This document shows, piece after piece, positions 7,111 to 7,698 of a stretch of DNA of 7,698 bases; within the stretch, counting starts at the first letter, position 1; the number at the start of each line of letters is the position of its first letter. Source of the stretch: CAYZJD01 sp964478455. Lineage in GTDB: Bacteria > Acidobacteriota > Terriglobia > Bryobacterales > Bryobacteraceae. Location: the NCBI GenBank assembly GCA_964478455.1, contig CAYZJD010000225.1, forward strand, positions 1 to 7,698, written 5' to 3'. The translations under genes were made by a program, and so were the position numbers. The notes beneath the pieces are model-generated. The model was given only the letters and a program-made list of their open reading frames with translations. It was not told the DNA's origin and made no database searches.

Positions 7111-7400
7111 AAGACGAACTCCTCCCCTCCGATGAGCAATTTGTTGCCTCTCTTTTCCCCGATGAGCACGACTTCCACGACCTCTGTGTGCACGCGATGG
7201 AAAACTCGCCACGGATCCAGCCGCAGCTCATACTCAGCGTACTCGGACGGACGGCGCAACCGGAACTTGTTCCTCGTCGTTTGCAGAGGGTCCCCTTCAG
7301 CGAGGTGCTTCCGAATCCCGTCCTTGACGCGCACTCGCTCGCCTTTCCGGATTCGCCCTAACTCCTGAACCGCGGTGTCCGACAGGACCACTTTCCACAC
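7107..7400 (-). CDS. RelE/ParE-family toxin
   Basis: 97 residues if translation starts at GTG 7400 (MWKVVLSDTAVQELGRI...). The features fit the RelE/ParE superfamily: an N-terminal strand followed by a helix rich in Lys/Arg (about residues 7-34), then the beta-sheet segments YAEYELRLDPWRVFHRV (about 54-70) and VVEVVLIGEKRGNKLLIGGE (about 74-93). The RVFHRV strand and terminal IGGEE are typical of this subgroup. RelE members cleave mRNA in the ribosome and ParE members poison gyrase; sequence alone does not decide here. GTG 7400 is chosen because it begins the first strand and lies five bases after a -10 box; GTG 7415 is an alternative but falls inside the operator dyad. A long open extension upstream to 7631 lacks any family similarity that I can see. 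Confidence 0.85.
   Translation of the reverse strand: MWKVVLSDTAVQELGRIRKGERVRVKDGIRKHLAEGDPLQTTRNKFRLRRPSEYAEYELRLDPWRVFHRVHTEVVEVVLIGEKRGNKLLIGGEEFVL
7119..7130 (-). promoter_or_regulatory. Antitoxin ribosome binding site embedded in toxin codons
   Basis: On the minus strand GGAGGGGAGGAG lies eight bases before the antitoxin ATG at 7110. The same bases are the toxin codons GGA GGG GAG GAG, coding its terminal Gly-Gly-Glu-Glu. The site therefore serves both the toxin protein and antitoxin translation. Confidence 0.75.
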
Positions 7401-7405
7401 GTCCC

Positions 7406-7426
7406 AGTGTAGCACAATCGTGCTAC
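7406..7426 (-). promoter_or_regulatory. Promoter and operator dyad of the toxin-first TA module
   Basis: GTAGCAC (7409-7415) and GTGCTAC (7420-7426) form a perfect 7-base inverted repeat with a 4-base centre. On the minus strand its downstream arm overlaps by three bases a -10 box TACACT (7411-7406, 4/6). No good -35 box is found 16-18 bases upstream, which fits a promoter read with help or weakly. The GTG start at 7400 follows after five bases, so the mRNA would be leaderless or nearly so. Autorepression by the Phd-like antitoxin at this dyad is the likely use. Confidence 0.6.
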
Positions 7427-7564
7427 GACTTTGCCTGGGGAGTCCTGTCGCCGCTCTCCGCCGGGCACTCCCGAGAGTATCCTCCGCGTCACCGCGTTGT
7501 CCTGCGCTCGATGAAAGCACGTCGCTGCAACGCCCACTGCAAGGATGGGTACAACATCCTCCAA

Positions 7565-7578
7565 TGGACCGCGGTCCA
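7565..7578. repeat. 14-base perfect palindrome
   Basis: TGGACCGCGGTCCA is its own reverse complement over all 14 bases. It adjoins the heptamer-like repeats. It could be a dimeric regulator site for either flanking gene; nothing in the window identifies a binder. Confidence 0.5.
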
Positions 7579-7610
7579 CCTGCCACGAGCAACGTGCCAC
7601 CTGCTACACA
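7576..7610 (+). repeat. Degenerate heptamer repeats
   Basis: Five adjacent 7-base units follow the pattern C-M-A-C-N-N-G (the last unit is weaker); CCACCTGC recurs exactly 21 bases apart (7576-7583 and 7597-7604), three times the unit length. Eleven bases from this array recur at 6804-6814. It may be an intergenic repeat family of the genome; function unknown. Confidence 0.45.
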
Positions 7611-7612
7611 CC

Positions 7613-7646
7613 GGCGGCGTCGGCCGGCCACGGGCCGCGCGCCGCC
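7613..7646 (+). other. GC-rich hairpin upstream of the last gene
   Basis: GGCGGCG (7613-7619) pairs with CGCCGCC (7640-7646), and inside it CGGCC (7621-7625) pairs with GGCCG (7633-7637), giving a 12-pair stem with a small bulge. Only three T residues follow, so a rho-independent terminator is possible but weak. Confidence 0.4.
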
Positions 7647-7651
7647 TTTGA

Positions 7652-7657
7652 GATAAT
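7652..7657 (+). promoter_or_regulatory. -10-like box of the last gene
   Basis: GATAAT matches the -10 consensus at 5/6 positions and stands out in GC-rich surroundings, but no -35 box is recognisable at 16-18 bases. It would give a leader of about 22 bases containing the ribosome binding site. Confidence 0.35.
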
Positions 7658-7673
7658 GAACTCCGAAGTTTTC

Positions 7674-7680
7674 AGGAGGT
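7674..7680 (+). promoter_or_regulatory. Ribosome binding site of the last gene
   Basis: AGGAGGT, a near-perfect anti-Shine-Dalgarno complement, is five bases before an ATG at 7686. Confidence 0.7.
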
Positions 7681-7685
7681 CGTGA

Positions 7686-7698
7686 ATGTTCCGATGCC
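7686..7698 (+). CDS. Start of an unidentified gene, cut by the window end
   Basis: Only four codons (Met-Phe-Arg-Cys) are visible from the ATG behind a strong ribosome binding site. A GTG at 7682 in another frame is too close to the Shine-Dalgarno sequence. Nothing can be said about the product. Confidence 0.55.

Larger units (their letters stand above)
7427..7685. other. Gene-poor gap with several dyads
   Basis: I see no gene in this stretch; open frames crossing it show no family features. It holds, in order, an inverted repeat AGGATG/CATCCT (7542-7547, 7555-7560), a 14-base palindrome, heptamer-like repeats, a GC-rich hairpin, and the -10-like box and ribosome binding site of the last gene. 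Confidence 0.55.

Noticed and set aside
7401..7631. N-terminal extension of the RelE-like toxin on the minus strand
   Set aside because: Cys/Arg-rich with no family likeness, and it crosses the operator dyad, the palindrome and the repeats.

Overview
The window is a GC-rich chromosomal contig end from a bacterium. The first 48 bases are not genomic: they are an Illumina Nextera i7 adapter left on the assembly, so the genome starts at base 49 inside a gene. A free-living, soil- or sediment-type bacterium is suggested by the GC-rich coding style, two type II toxin-antitoxin (TA) modules in under 8 kb, short degenerate 7- and 8-base repeats in the gaps, a VIT/VWA protein, a lone CreD-like protein and a type 2 NADH dehydrogenase. 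Acidobacteriota (Bryobacterales/Solibacter-like) is my best guess; it is inference only.

Layout. 49-2181 (+): the larger C-terminal part of a VIT-VWA protein. 2189-2221: a promoter with an inverted repeat, followed by a VapBC-type module (2224-2472 ribbon-helix-helix antitoxin, 2469-2873 PIN toxin). 2895-4115 (-): a CreD-like inner-membrane protein, convergent with the TA module and driven by a promoter with a perfect TTGACA -35 box. 4288-5403 (+): a site-2 protease (M50) with two C-terminal CBS domains, divergent from creD. 5405-5502: two clusters of degenerate octamers in opposite orientation, forming a large imperfect inverted repeat that runs into the start of the next gene. 5499-6779 (+): type 2 NADH:quinone oxidoreductase. 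6780-6873: short gap. 6874-7400 (-): a toxin-first TA module (RelE/ParE-like toxin, then a Phd/YefM-like antitoxin). 7401-7685: a gene-poor gap rich in dyad symmetries and heptamer-like repeats. 7686-7698 (+): the first codons of another gene behind a strong ribosome binding site.

How the parts relate. Each TA pair is a tight translationally coupled operon with an ATGA overlap and its own candidate operator. The membrane proteins (CreD-like, site-2 protease, NDH-2) look like separate transcription units; nothing seen ties them into one pathway. Three genes (vapB, creD, the RelE-like toxin) have a -10 box only 5-6 bases before the start codon, which would give leaderless mRNAs, while the site-2 protease, the Phd-like antitoxin and the last gene have clear Shine-Dalgarno sequences. 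I see no convincing undescribed multi-gene system. The most interesting signals are regulatory architecture and intergenic repeats.
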